In this document: in pieces, positions 10,894-22,636 of the stretch
How the letters are laid out: every line of letters begins with the position of its first letter
Position numbering within the stretch: the first letter of the stretch is position 1
Source of the DNA: Strongylocentrotus droebachiensis
Lineage: Eukaryota > Echinodermata > Echinoidea > Camarodonta > Strongylocentrotidae
Assembly (NCBI GenBank): GCA_035222895.1
Contig: JAVYIG010000403.1
Location: forward strand, 124,001 to 188,000
Direction of reading: 5' to 3'
DNA: 64,000 bases
Translations under genes and position numbers: made by a program
Notes under the pieces: model-generated
Database searches by the model: none
Told to the model about the DNA's origin: nothing
What the model saw: only the letters and a program-made list of their open reading frames with translations

Positions 10894-12834
10894 TCACACT
10901 GTCGATCGAAGCCTTTCTCTTCTGGCCATGTCTGAAGGACTCTTCCCAAAGGCCAAACATTGCGGTGTGAGTGCTCGTCGACCACCAGTACCAAATCGTA
11001 AACCTGGATGATGAGGGAGGTATCGACATGTTACATCACCTGGTTGACAATCTTGCTCTTCCATCTCCTCTGCATAACCTTCTGTGTACTTGTAGTGCAG
11101 AGCGTCATCTCTACCTAGCTTCCTTCTAAGACTCCACAACTTGTGTTCTGCTAGTGCTACCAATCGGTTGTCTGTCAAGCTAGGTCGTTTCTCCTTGAAG
11201 GGTATGTGAAACTGGTACTGTTCCATCTCTTTGCACTTCCCTTCATTCTGTATGTCAAGAGCCTTTCTGTCCTTCACCGACATTCCTTTATTGTCTGGAA
11301 TAGCAGCAGCAGGGCCATGCAAGGACAACAGTTCATCTTCTCCCTTTCCTCTACGAACCTCTAAGGGCATCAGAGCAAATGGCACATCTTGCCATATCAG
11401 GAGTCCCACTTCTTGTCTGCAGGCAAATGGTAGATCCAGCCCCTTTAAGTGCTGCCATCCTTCTAAGTCTAGCATACTGGCCATGTGGTCGCTCAGTATG
11501 TCTGTCTTCCTGTTGGTGAAAACCTTCTGAAGCTTCACTCTTTCTGTCATGATAACTGTGTCGACCATAAGACTGACAACTGGAGTCTGGATCCTTCCAT
11601 CAGGATTGTCCAAGGTTGTTATGGAAAGTATGCGCTCTTCCCCCTGTACTGACACTTTCCTTGCTAGGCTCTCTGTGCAGAAGGAAGTGGTTGAACCAGA
11701 GTCCAGTAGAGCGTAGGTACGAACACATCTATCTCCATCTGGTGCCTGAACATGCACTGGACCTATGGGAAGTCGCATACCGGCCCCTATGGCGATTCCA
11801 TAACTTGCTTCTGACCCAGTTAGTATGGAGCCATTCTGTTCTGTGGTTTCACTCTGGTTAGTGGTGGTATCATACTTCAAGGGCTCTCCATGCTGGGAGA
11901 AGTCCTTGTCTGTAGCGCTGACCATGTTGGGTTGTAACTCTGAGGGCTGTCTCAGCTGGTAGACACCCTTCTCTGAATCTGTAGCCATGCTGGGCTCCGT
12001 CGTCAAGGCCCCTCTTCGTTGAGAGACATCTTCATCTGCAGCAGCAGTCATGCTCTCTCCACGCTGGGAGAAGTCCTTGTCTGTAGTGCTGACCCTGTTA
12101 GGTTGCACCTGTGAGGGCTGTCTCAGCTGGTAGACAGCCTTCTCTAAATCTGTAGCCATGCTGGGCTCCGTCGTCAAGGCCCCTCTTCGTTGAGAGACAT
12201 CTTCATCTGCAGCAGCAGTCATGCTCTCTCCACGCTGGGAGAAGTCCTTGTCTGTAGTGCTGACCCTGTTAGGTTGCACCTGTGAGGGCTGTCTCAGCTG
12301 GTAGACAGCCTTCTCTAAATCTGTAGCCATGCTGGGCTCCGTCGTCAAGGCCCCTCTTCGTTGAGAGACATCTTCATCTGCAGCAGCAGTCATGCTCTCT
12401 CCACGCTGGGAGAAGTCCTTGTCTGTAGTGCTGACCCTGTTAGGTTGCACCTGTGAGGGCTGTCTCAGCTGGTAGACAGCCTTCTCTAAATCTGTAGCCA
12501 TGCTGGGCTCCGTCGTCAAGGCCCCTCTTCGTTGGGAGACATCTTCATCTACAGCAGCAGTCATGCTCTCTCCATGCTGGGAGAAAACCTCTTCCTCAGC
12601 TTTTGCCATGCTGAGTCTTGTCTGTAGCTCAAGCTTACTCCTTCTTTGCTTCAGCTTAAACTCCTCCAGTTCAAGAGCTTGTTGTTGATGGAGAGCTGCT
12701 GCCTGGGCTGCCAAGGCCGCTCTCTTCACCATTGCTTTGACTCTAGCTCTGGAGGTACTGCTCGTGCTGCTCTTGCCAGTCTGGCTTGCTGAATCCCCGG
12801 GCTTGACGGACTCTTGATGGGACATATCGCTCAA
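10894..12834 (-). CDS. Gag-like/aspartic protease polyprotein of BEL/Pao
   Basis: This is an ORF of 646 codons. It starts at an ATG 30 bp inside the 5' LTR, the first ATG of the long frame. Residues about 15-75 form a Lys/Arg/Glu/Gln-rich, probably coiled-coil helix (LEEFKLKQRRSKLELQ). Residues about 90-318 hold four tandem copies of a 57-residue acidic/polar repeat containing DEDVSQRRGALTTEPSMATD; the middle copies are almost identical. Residues about 350-500 match the Pao/BEL retropepsin-like domain: ALLDSGSTTSFC, with the catalytic Asp at about 378, then a hydrophobic ILSITTL strand and GLLIWQDVPFAL. The later AEHKLWSLRRKLGRD and YLPHHPG stretches resemble the protease-to-polymerase linker of these elements. 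The protein would assemble particles and cut the polyprotein in the cytoplasm. It belongs to a broken element and is not a host gene. Confidence 0.85.
   Translation of the reverse strand: MSDMSHQESVKPGDSASQTGKSSTSSTSRARVKAMVKRAALAAQAAALHQQQALELEEFKLKQRRSKLELQTRLSMAKAEEEVFSQHGESMTAAVDEDVSQRRGALTTEPSMATDLEKAVYQLRQPSQVQPNRVSTTDKDFSQRGESMTAAADEDVSQRRGALTTEPSMATDLEKAVYQLRQPSQVQPNRVSTTDKDFSQRGESMTAAADEDVSQRRGALTTEPSMATDLEKAVYQLRQPSQVQPNRVSTTDKDFSQRGESMTAAADEDVSQRRGALTTEPSMATDSEKGVYQLRQPSELQPNMVSATDKDFSQHGEPLKYDTTTNQSETTEQNGSILTGSEASYGIAIGAGMRLPIGPVHVQAPDGDRCVRTYALLDSGSTTSFCTESLARKVSVQGEERILSITTLDNPDGRIQTPVVSLMVDTVIMTERVKLQKVFTNRKTDILSDHMASMLDLEGWQHLKGLDLPFACRQEVGLLIWQDVPFALMPLEVRRGKGEDELLSLHGPAAAIPDNKGMSVKDRKALDIQNEGKCKEMEQYQFHIPFKEKRPSLTDNRLVALAEHKLWSLRRKLGRDDALHYKYTEGYAEEMEEQDCQPGDVTCRYLPHHPGLRFGTGGRRALTPQCLAFGKSPSDMARRERLRSTV
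11881..12564 (-). repeat. 171-bp tandem repeats inside the ORF
   Basis: Four in-frame copies of a 171-bp unit, spaced exactly 171 bp apart. The recurring phrase TGCTCTCTCC lies at 12051, 12222, 12393 and 12564. The inner units are almost identical; the outer ones, at 11.9 kb and at the N-terminal side, are more diverged. This is the pattern left by unequal exchange or copying slippage. Confidence 0.9.
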
Positions 12835-12864
12835 GTTGACTTAAAGCGTTGTTGTTGAACTTAA

Positions 12865-13791
12865 TGTAGCGTATAACTTGCCAATCGGACTGACTGCACT
12901 TCAATAAATAGCGACAATTTCAAGCATGATGCGATACCGTTCACAAAAGGCGGTTCAACCTGAAATTTAATCAGAATTAAACAATCATAAATAATATGTC
13001 AATTTTAGACTGTGTTTACAATCAATCTTGCATCAAATTATAGTTGTATGATTAATGCATGTTTACTGAAATTACATATTACACTGTTCCAAAATGAAAT
13101 ATCAATAACCCTAAAGATTATGTTCTAATTCCTTAGCATCATAATAAATGAATAATAAATTTATGATACCCTAATATGGCTGCTTGAGTTTCCTTTTTTC
13201 ACTGTTGTATTTGTGTGCATGATAAAACAATAACCCTTTTGGCTCTACACATATTACCCTAAATTCCTCTTTATATACATGTCTACAGTTACCAGAATTT
13301 ATCTACATTATGTCACTTTATACAACTGCCTATATATAAATGATATTAAAATAACACAACACGGTCTGTACAACAGACTATCCCCATAGCACTACACACA
13401 TGAACCGTATTATGTAACTGCACGTGTAATGCATACAAAGTTACTGTGCGTACGAATCACTTTCATAACAAATTTTATACATCAAATTATCTGAAAACTA
13501 TGAACTGTATAAAACCAACACCCAACTCAAACTGATGGCTAGTTATCAATTATCAACATCATATGTTCAAATTATACTCACAACATTGGGCTTGTCTGGA
13601 AATACTAAGTATTGATCGCAATCAGAAAGATGACTTTTCCCAAAATTGAGAATCATTTGCAGCTAAATTACTACGCCCCCACTCGGCAGACTAAAAATTC
13701 AACCAAAAAAAACACATCGCTTCTGACGTCATACTCCGATCGTCAACTGAAACAAAAAATGTCCTTACAAAACAGAGATTAGTATCTTACA
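12865..13791 (-). repeat. LTR (5' LTR of the element)
   Basis: Partner of 8408-9334, also 927 bp. It should carry the element promoter on the minus strand. The sequence just inside it on the element strand (TTAAGTTCAACAACAACGC) is where a tRNA primer site should lie, but I cannot match it to a tRNA. Confidence 0.92.
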
Positions 13792-13796
13792 TTATT

Positions 13797-15057
13797 CTTC
13801 TTTAAGTTTCTGCTCTATCATGGCGAACAAAAAAATAAAAATAATGAAAATACAATTCTTTGGGGGAAACTCTTATAAACCGACGATGTAAGGCTTTGTT
13901 AGAGGGGTTTTCCCCTTCCCCAGGTTAGAGAGGCAAGTGGACTGTAAGGATATCGATAGATATGCTTCTATTCTATTAGACAAGATACAATCTGAGACAG
14001 GTAAGAATAGGAAATATAGTCAGATACCGGGAATCGGATAAACAAGGAAAACAGACACACCATCTGTCAGGCACCACAATAAGTCATAACTCGTAACGCA
14101 GGTGAACCTCAGAGGCGCCTGTGAGTGAGAACTCTATACTGTATAGCTGTTTACAGCTAGAGGCTGAAAAGTTAGGCTATGCTCAAGACTTTAGGATAAC
14201 TGCATTAAATGTCACCTAGAGTCTATGCATGACGATTGCGTGTATTCCGTGCTCTCTTTCACATTGGTTTCAAAATACATTTCCTCGGAGAGAGGCTACC
14301 TGCACATCTTGTTTCTCGAAAATAAAAATTGGCCGATGGGTTTTGACAGGCGAAGCGAAAACTGAATATTGCCTGCATGTCAACCGTTGAATTGGCTTGC
14401 GTGGAAAAGGTTGGTTGAGTTGAAATGACAGATTGATTTTTAGAGATGTAGGTAAACAGCTGCCCTTTCGCCTTCTTCTGCGAAATGTCTGGATAAAAGG
14501 TGAAAGGTTCTACAATTTATCATAAAGCATAAGGTGATAACTGATGGATAATCGATGCATTTTCCGAGAAATGGAGAAAGAAATTATGAAGAAAGTTGAG
14601 GGGTGGAACAATTCTTTTAGCAAAAACAAAATCACGAGACATACAGAAGAATGGAAGAGGGAGCACCTGACCAAAAAATTGACATGCTCGATATTAAATC
14701 AATTATGGATTAAAATTATTCACAAACTATTATTATTTTTTTTTTTAAATTGTATTTATTCTCCACTCATATAATAGATTGCCCTTGTCAGCTATAAGCT
14801 TTATTTCAAAGGGGTCCAAGACAAGATAAAACATACAATCAGAATAATCAATACATGTGTATCATAATATCTGTCAACTCTATATTTGTTTTTAAAGATG
14901 AATTGTAAATAGATTAATGGAAAAATCACATACATGTACATGAATAGGTGGACAAATGAATGGACAGAAAGATCGTTTAATAGATTAATTATTGATAATG
15001 CACCAATACGAAACGGCAGTGTGACACCCCTGTTAAATTTCTTCTTCTTCTTTCTTT
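13797..15057. other. Unannotated DNA
   Basis: A 76-codon lysine-rich frame at 14544-14774 has no recognisable motif. I see nothing else. Confidence 0.45.
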
Positions 15058-15215
15058 CTTTCTTTTTCAGCCATTGTCGATCCACTGCAGGATGAAGGCC
15101 TCAGCATGCTTTCTCCAAATGACTCTGTTTAGTGCTTGTTGGTACCAATTAACCTTTCCCCAGTACTGTTGCAGCTCATCTCTCCATCTTTTTCTTAATA
15201 ACCTTATAACAAGGT
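15058..15215 (-). pseudogene. RTE-like LINE ORF2 C-terminal fragment
   Basis: The minus strand reads RKRWRDELQQYWGKVNWYQQ and then ALNRVIWRKHAEAFILQW, followed by IDNG and a stop. The pattern R-W-R-D-(x)n-W-(x)n-EAF-(x)2-QW is the recurrent C-terminus of endonuclease/reverse-transcriptase LINEs, RTE-type as I recall. Directly after the stop is a GAAA-rich tail, as expected of a LINE 3' end. Only about 50 codons remain, so it is a 5'-truncated copy. The clade is uncertain. Confidence 0.7.
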
Positions 15216-15414
15216 CTGTAAAGAAGCAAAACATTTAAGCAGAAAAACAATCAGCTTTCAAAGAGCAAGTACACACTAATGCGATATACATTTACAGGGA
15301 CAAGGTGGTATAGAAGCTAAGATTCTAGGTACCCCAGTATCAAATCCAAGAAAGCGCAAATCAATACCACTATAGGGACTAATTAGATTTACTTATTGGA
15401 TAATGAGCTACGAT

Positions 15415-15540
15415 CAGGCTCTTTCTCTTCCTCTCTCTCTCTCTGTCTGTCCAGCTCTCCCTCTCTCTGTTTGCCTCTCCCATTCTCTTTATCTCTCCCT
15501 CTCTCATCCTCTCTCTCCTTCCCTTCTCCCCCTCTCTGTA
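15415..15540. repeat. CT-rich array
   Basis: A degenerate (CT)n/CCCTCT stretch. The overlapping Ser/Leu frames are artefacts. Confidence 0.8.
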
Positions 15541-18500
15541 CACTATTACCTTTTACCCTCTATTCGCTTCACTCGACACATACGTCATTTTCTCATAAAG
15601 GATTACTGAATACATAATGATATTTGCTTTCACTCGACACCTATCACAGCAGTCGGTCAACTTTCTTTTGACAAGACCGAGGTCTCTCAACATATTAATC
15701 GATTGGTAGTACGAGGAAACTGTCCCGGTGATCACCAGTTCAGGCTGGCCATGTGAAATATTTCATCTATTGGATAATGTTATTTTGTTTATTATTCGTC
15801 GGAAATATGACGTGCATATATCCGTGTGTTTAACCCGCATGCACGATCGTAAAGGGTCCGATGAACCTATGAACTCCCGGCCGAATTTTAAGTTTACACG
15901 TGCGACCATGGACCCGAATTTGATCTTGTTTTGGGGGAAACCGAAGAAGGAATTAACCCAGTATTGTTGAAACTTGATCGAATATGAGCAAAATTTCGTA
16001 TCAGGTACTTTGAAGAACGCACAAGGAAAAAGGGATAAAATTTACAACATTGACCTAATATAAATGGATAAGATATGACTAAATTGTGTGTGAAGTAGAT
16101 TTAAGAAGTATAGAAGAAAACAAAAAAGAAATCATTTTTGAAGAAGCCATGAAGAATTGAGACAAAATGTGTGCTCTCGTTCGTCGTACTCTATTAATGT
16201 TGCTACTTTTAAATGTAGTGCCACTAATGAATAAAAAGAAACCCATCCCAATTGATATACCATTAATAAAGAGAGTAGCATATATTTACAGCATATAATC
16301 ATAAATATATGCATTATATAGGCCCTCTACAATCACAGGTTCTAGAAACGTCTTCATCTATCGAGACAGATTAGTCTTACAATTACCTTCCGATCGAAAA
16401 ATGGGATTTAAAAAAAAGTCATTCATTTACTCCTTCTAATAATGGTATCGTGGATTGATTTGTGACAAACATGTGGCAGGATTGAATACTTCTGTGAAAA
16501 AAGAATTGAATATTCTCTCCCTCTCTCCCTCTCTACTTTCTAATCTCGTATTGTGTTTCAACATTTTCTTCGTATCTCGTCCTCCTTCATCGAAAGCGAT
16601 ACATGGATGACGTGTAAATTGGCATCTACCCGGATATGACCTATGACCTTGTGAAATATACTGGTCGAAAATGTCGAAGGATGGGTTTCTCTGGGTACCC
16701 GGTTCTCTCAACATCTTTGAAACTGGTCTATTTTTAGTTGAAAGAAGGACGTTTTCAGAATATCTGAAAATTGATTATGGGGAAGAAGAAAAAAAAATCA
16801 ACGCAGTGTGATCGATTTCATCAATGTACTATTTTTTTCTTAATACTGCTAGATAATTATTTGTTTAAATTGGTAGACCTATACTGATTAGCAATTTGTG
16901 AAGAAAACAAAAACGTTGACAAAATATGAGGGTAAGCAAGATTATATAGAACGGGACAAGGGCTTGGAACTCTCTTATTATTATACCAATTATCCGTTCC
17001 GCTAGTATACGACTATATTTTGTTTTATTATTGACAAAATCAACGAAGGTTTTTCCTATAACGTCAGTTAAAAAATTATAACAAAACTGAGATTTTTATC
17101 AAATATTTATATTCAAAGTCAATTCAAAGAATAATTGAACTTTTATTCCTGACCATAATTGTTAAAATAGTAACCTGAATCAATGGTAATAGTAACTTGA
17201 ATAATATAGGATCATTTTTATCAATCGCTTCTCAATAAAGATGGGTCTAAGGTTGACCCGTGATTTAGCTTTGTGATCCACTGCTTCGCGTATTAACCCT
17301 ACCTGCCTCCCCTCTGCAGTCCTTCAGTCTTGTTGTCCATGCTTCTTTTTCATAAAATGGACTGCACTGATCTTGTTTTCCTTCTATATTCTTTCTTTAC
17401 AAAAAACACATTATTCTTTGTCACATCTTTTGTTTTTATTATTAAATACCGCATAAGTCAGTTTATAAACCATCATCTTAATCCTCTTTTACCATTCTTT
17501 TTGTTCTCTCAACAGTCACATTTCAATACCCGTTTCCTTCTGCCTCTCCTCCTCTCTCTTTCTCATCCCTCTTTCTATTACCCCTTTTCAGCCCCCTTTC
17601 TCACCTTCTCTCTTTCCCAGTCACTTTAGTTTTGAGTCGTCATAATTCGACAGCGACGTGCATCTCTCTCTGCATCCCATGCATGCACCCTGTGTTTGTG
17701 AGCATGCGGCTCTCCACGTGGTTTGCAAAATATTCAGCTTCAGGGCTCAAACTCACTGCGTTAAAGGATACCGGCAAATGGACTTTCTCCTTCAATTACT
17801 GTGATTACACTTTGAGCAATAACAACAATAAAGGGATAAAATAAATTGTACACATTATACAGATTGCCCACATTATACAGATTGCCAAAAGTCTTTCAAA
17901 GTATGACTGATTGTAAAGAAAGATTGTGACATGTACTCATTGTTAAAACTTTGTTTACTTCCATAGGTATACTTTGTGAAATTAAACAAAGACAACATTT
18001 TTTCTTTACAAATATTGTATTGACGGATCTACCTATAAGGGAAATTAAACAATGAAATACATTGATTCTTAATTGTAACAAAGTGTGCTATCTAATTCTT
18101 TCTTGTATCATATATTCTGGCTTTGCACACTTGTTTTTGCATGTCAAATAATATAATGCATATTTATTTCGTAAATAAATGAATGAGATAAACAACAAAA
18201 TATTCGAAATGTGTTCACATGTGTTCTTTTTAATAAAATAATCCATGATAAATTTACAATTTCAGTTCTATGAGTAGTAATGAAAACATTTGCTTGGAAA
18301 CTAATTTAGATTGAACCTGAAAATCGAAATTTGCTTGTTAAAAACAACATTATCGTACTTCTTTTTCAATTTGGCTTCCTATTCATTATGCTAAAATGCA
18401 TATCCACGGAATAAAAACAAAGCAAAACATTTTGTCTTTTCTTCATTAAAGCAACTTCACATGCTTTGGGGTATTTTGTTTCATTGTCAATAATATACAG

Positions 18501-18964
18501 TTTGGGTAACTTTAAGAACAATAATATTGTCATTATTAGATATGTAGATCAGTTACCAGTAGAAACATGATGGGATGTAGTAAAAGATCTGACGTCATAA
18601 CATCATTTGTAAATCTATCAGAGTCATTGTCATCAAAGTTTTTACGAGATAGGACATTCTAATAAAAAATGAAGAAGAGATCACGTCGCTGCCAGATTAT
18701 ATTTTAAGTAACGGTAACCCTATAGTCTAAAACAATAGTATTTAGATTATTACAAATATATAGCGCCCCAATGCCTATAGACTATGGCAGTCGGTTTATG
18801 GCAATGAAAATGATATAGTAATAGCATAAATACACTGCAATTGTGTGGGTTTTTTTTTTTATAGAATTATAAAAAAAATGTCCTATATTGGCGGAATTGG
18901 AAAATACCTACTCCTACCATTCAAAATTATTAACAAAGTTCTGAGGTTCTTGCTATCATAATTA
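15541..18964. other. Unannotated AT-rich DNA
   Basis: No gene was recognised. An 18-bp direct repeat, CACATTATACAGATTGCC, occurs twice at about 17851-17887. CT-rich patches lie at 16513-16540 and 17540-17625. Confidence 0.45.
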
Positions 18965-18968
18965 TCTG

Positions 18969-19098
18969 GGGCCCATCTTTTAAACAGTCATATCAATCGC
19001 ACATTATTTACATAAGAGATAGGATACTACAAATTAGAGATCGATTCAGAGGACTTGCGATGGATTTGGATCAATCGCAACTCTTTATAAGATGGGGC
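18969..19098. mobile_element. MITE with 4-bp TCTG flanks
   Basis: The left end, GGGCCCATCTTTTAAACAGT, is matched by the reverse complement of the right end, GCCCCATCTTATAAAGAGTT. Each is followed by a CAATCGCA/TGCGATTGAT-type segment. The 130-bp element is flanked by TCTG at 18965-18968 and 19099-19102. It has no coding capacity. The superfamily is not assigned. Confidence 0.6.
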
Positions 19099-19102
19099 TC
19101 TG

Positions 19103-20869
19103 ATGTTAATACATATATACCGGTGCCAACATAGTCGTTTATTTTACTAGTCGTATATTCCAACAGTCGTATACGAAACTCGTGAATAACGTGAAAATAT
19201 GCCTAATAGCGTAACAATTTAATCTACGGAGCTTGCAAGCGACAAAAATCACCACATACATGTATCACTGGTCTGATTTCAACACAGCTTGAAATTTGAG
19301 ACGTGGTGTTTTCGAGAAGCACTCGTTCAATTGGTGGTATTTATCAAATTTCTTTTTCAATAATATTACCATCATCATGATTCTAGCGAAAATTGCTTTT
19401 TGAATAGTGAGCACGAATAATAGCTGTACAATGATTTAAATCGATTGTCGGCATGTTTTGCACTTTTAAGAATTTTTTTACAATTCTTTACTTTGAGCAA
19501 AAAATATTGACTGTGTTTGTAAAACTATCACCTTTGATAAAAAACAACAACACTATATTATGTATGTACTAGTGAATCGAAAAGCGGTGTCTTGTTTTAG
19601 ATGTTATTTTGTATTTCAATCTAAAGAAACAAAATAGTGTAAAAACAAAAAATCATTATACATTACAAAAAAATCTCTTTGCAAAGGACTTCACTGAAAT
19701 ATGGGATTTAATGGTTTATAAATTCGTTTTCCCTATTAACATGACTATTTCCTGTTTTCCTCTGACCCGATTGCGTCCCAAATTGTTCCGAACTTATTGC
19801 TAATGGATCGTAAGTACTTTTCCAAAACTCCCTATCCAACTCTACATTAATATTATTGATCATTTATATTAATAGAAATGTATCTATTTTTACATAGGAC
19901 GATTATTTGTCATTTATTATCTTGCTAATACAAGGGTGCTTGTAGCAGAAAAAATAGAAACAAATCGTGCCGCCGAAGCACTTTTTGAAAACTGTCATGT
20001 TTTTTCCAAAGGTATTTTTTATCTTTTTAATTTTCAGGCCATCTTCGATTCATGTGATACGAAATCATATAAAACTAAATTAAAAGAAGAAGAAGACATA
20101 TCACATTATATTTCATATGACAATACATTCTGAATGAGAAAAAGCATCACGCGGTTATCGAGATATTAAGATGATGTTTTCAAATTCTATACCGAGAATT
20201 TTATCTGCATCTGAATGTCATCGTGTTCGAACAAATCCACATCATTTCCAACAATTTGTATCATCATGTTACAAGCAATATCCGCATTTCTCGAATGCCT
20301 CACATTGATGACCGGATACCATACTTGTGTAAGATACAATGCATGCGTTGAAGCAATTACACCGAGTCTGAATTAAAAAAAAAGACGATTCTCACTGATC
20401 TAACGTCATATAAACAATACGGTGAGTATTTGTACCTTTGAAAACTAAAATAGACTCGGATTTGGCATCCAAATAAATCATGTGCAACATGCCTACATAA
20501 TATATCCGCATTTTGGTACATTCCAATGTTGTTGCGTTCCGTGTGTGAGTGTAGTAGGACGCAGGAGTTAATATCGTTAGAGTTTTGGGGAAAAGGTGAT
20601 TGCCTGTAGAATAAAATAAATTAAGGTTTGCTGGAAGTGTTATGGTGAGAGATCAATTTGAGAGGATAGGAATCCACATTCTGCTTTCGAAATTAGATTA
20701 TCATCGATTTTCATTTTAAAGCAGATATCAATTTGGCGTTTTACTGAGTAAGCTGCTTTTAAGAATTCCGCGCCTTTTCGTTTATTGAAAATTTGATTAG
20801 TTCTTTTTGCTCCCTAACCCCATATTCTCTTCCCTGTCTCTCCCTGTCACTCTGTCTCCCCTCTCTCTT
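19103..20869. other. Unannotated AT-rich DNA
   Basis: No gene or repeat recognised. The two small plus-strand frames near 19.6 and 19.9 kb show no motif. Confidence 0.45.
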
Positions 20870-20883
20870 CCTCTGCTGCTTCT

Positions 20884-20914
<31 letters not shown>

Positions 20915-21075
20915 TACTCTCCCTTCTTTCCATCTTTCCCTCTTTCTTTCAGCGAAGATAAAGGGAAAGGAGGGTAAAGAAAGAGAGAGAAAAGGAGAAA
21001 GAGAGAGAGAAGGGGGGGGGGGAGAAAGAGAGGAAAAGAAAGAGAAATAGGACGAAAGAGGTGGAAGAGAGACCC
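20870..21075. repeat. CT array followed by GA array (hairpin-forming)
   Basis: About 70 bp of (CT)n is followed by about 100 bp of purine-rich GA sequence including a run of about 11 G. The halves could pair into a long imperfect hairpin. All overlapping reading frames are artefacts. Confidence 0.8.
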
Positions 21076-21214
21076 GGAAGAGAGATGCAAAAAGGAGGCG
21101 CAGAGAAAGGGAAAAGACATTTAGAGCGATTACAGCGATATATTTTTGCAAAGAGAGACAGAGGCACTGCAGAATAATTATCGTCATGCTAATAATGATT
21201 AATCACAACATTAA

Positions 21215-21940
21215 ATGTAAATGATCAAGGCATGTCTAACAGATACAAGCCTTTAGATCAAAGTCCAAACTACAAATCGAATTACTAGCTACAAGAAATA
21301 AATTACGCAGTAAATCACTTAAATGACACCCGTTTTTATTAGAACAGTCTTAATTGCACGGGGGGAAACTCTAGTCGGATATGAGTAATTAATTGACAGT
21401 TTGGAATGAAATAAGCAATACCAAAACAGATTCCCTGAAAAAGATCTCTTCCCTAAACTTTATAAGCATATCACCTAACTAATTCGCATTGGCTTGCATA
21501 TACATGTAAATGAGGCATATTGCTTAATAACAAAGTAAAAAAGGCGATTGAAAGGATCTATTTTGAACCTACTTTACCATGATAACAAATATAAATGATC
21601 AAGGCCTGTCGAATCGATACAAGCCTTATATCAAAGTCCAAACTACAAATCGAATTAATAGCTAAAAGAATTAAATAAAGCAGTAAATTACCTAAATGAC
21701 ACGCATTTTTATTAGAACAGTCTTAATTGCATTTGGAGAAACTCTAGACGGACATGACTAATTAATTGACAAAATAAGCAACAACAAAAACACAGATTCC
21801 CTAAAACAGATCTCTTCCCTAAACAATAAAGGCATACCACCTATATAACTAATTCGCATTGGCTTGTATATAAACAAGGCCTATTGCTTAAATAACAAAT
21901 CAATTAAAAGGACTTTTGAACCTACTCACCATGATAATAA
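21215..21940 (+). repeat. Tandem duplication, period 374 bp
   Basis: The phrase ATGATCAAGGC recurs at 21221 and 21595. Long parts match in order, for example AAAGTCCAAACTACAAATCG, ATTAGAACAGTCTTAATTGC and AATTCGCATTGGCTTG. Copy 1 is about 21215-21588 and copy 2 about 21589-21940. Many substitutions and indels show an old event. No ORF spans it. Confidence 0.85.
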
Positions 21941-22571
21941 TGTCTATATTTGAATATAGAAATTATATATAATAAGAAATTATTCAAGTTTAATAGCGAG
22001 AAACCATCAAAAGTACACTTCTCATTGTTTAAGACCTACCAAAGAAAGAGAATGTAACAAAAGTGACTTTGATTTTCTCTTTATCTGAATTATTATCATC
22101 ACAATATTGTCATACCTACTCTAGCTTCCATACTAATATGAACATAGTAAAATATTAACGACATGGCTTGTACTTTTACTAAACATATTTATTAGGAAAT
22201 AGTTGTGTGATGACTCGAAATGATGATGATGATTACAAAGACTCACACCTATTATCGCACTGACAGTACCCTTTCTCTCTTCTTTTAAAATCAAAGCTGC
22301 GATGACCATTAAACAACGACTTTTAATTTTGTATATTTTTTAGTAGAGAGCCAAAGAGCTGATAAGTACAAACAACTGCGATTGTAAAAACATTTTCCAT
22401 CGGCTCCATACCCGTCAATCAATGTCAATCTAGCGGGAAAACACCGAAATCGAAAACAACAACATTATGATTCAGTTCGTTCTTGACCGAACTGACTCAT
22501 CGGTTTTGTGTGTGTGTCGCGAGCGCGCGCTCTCATGACATTGACTGATTTCAATTCTGATTAAACGTCTG

Positions 22572-22636
22572 TTCGGCACCAGAAGGGCGTTACCTCAGAT
22601 ACTTTAACACAGAGCTAACACCCTTCTGGCTCCGAA
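22572..22636. repeat. 25-bp inverted repeat hairpin
   Basis: TTCGGCACCAGAAGGGCGTT pairs with AACACCCTTCTGGCTCCGAA (21 of 25 arm positions by eye) across a loop of about 15 nt. It could be a small MITE or a stem-loop; there is no flanking coding evidence. Confidence 0.55.

Larger units (their letters stand above)
8408..13791 (-). mobile_element. BEL/Pao LTR retrotransposon, young but broken
   Basis: Two direct repeats of 927 bp (8408-9334 and 12865-13791) begin TG and end CA. The 5-bp sequence TTATT flanks both sides (8403-8407 and 13792-13796). The coding strand is minus: the ORF starts just inside the right LTR, which is therefore the 5' LTR. Family assignment rests on the retropepsin-like domain of the ORF, which resembles the Pao/BEL peptidase (DUF1758-type). 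Recognised parts are a gag-like N-terminal region, internal protein repeats and protease. A complete pol is not seen, so the element looks broken and would depend on relatives. By eye the LTRs show no differences, so insertion was recent. Confidence 0.92.
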
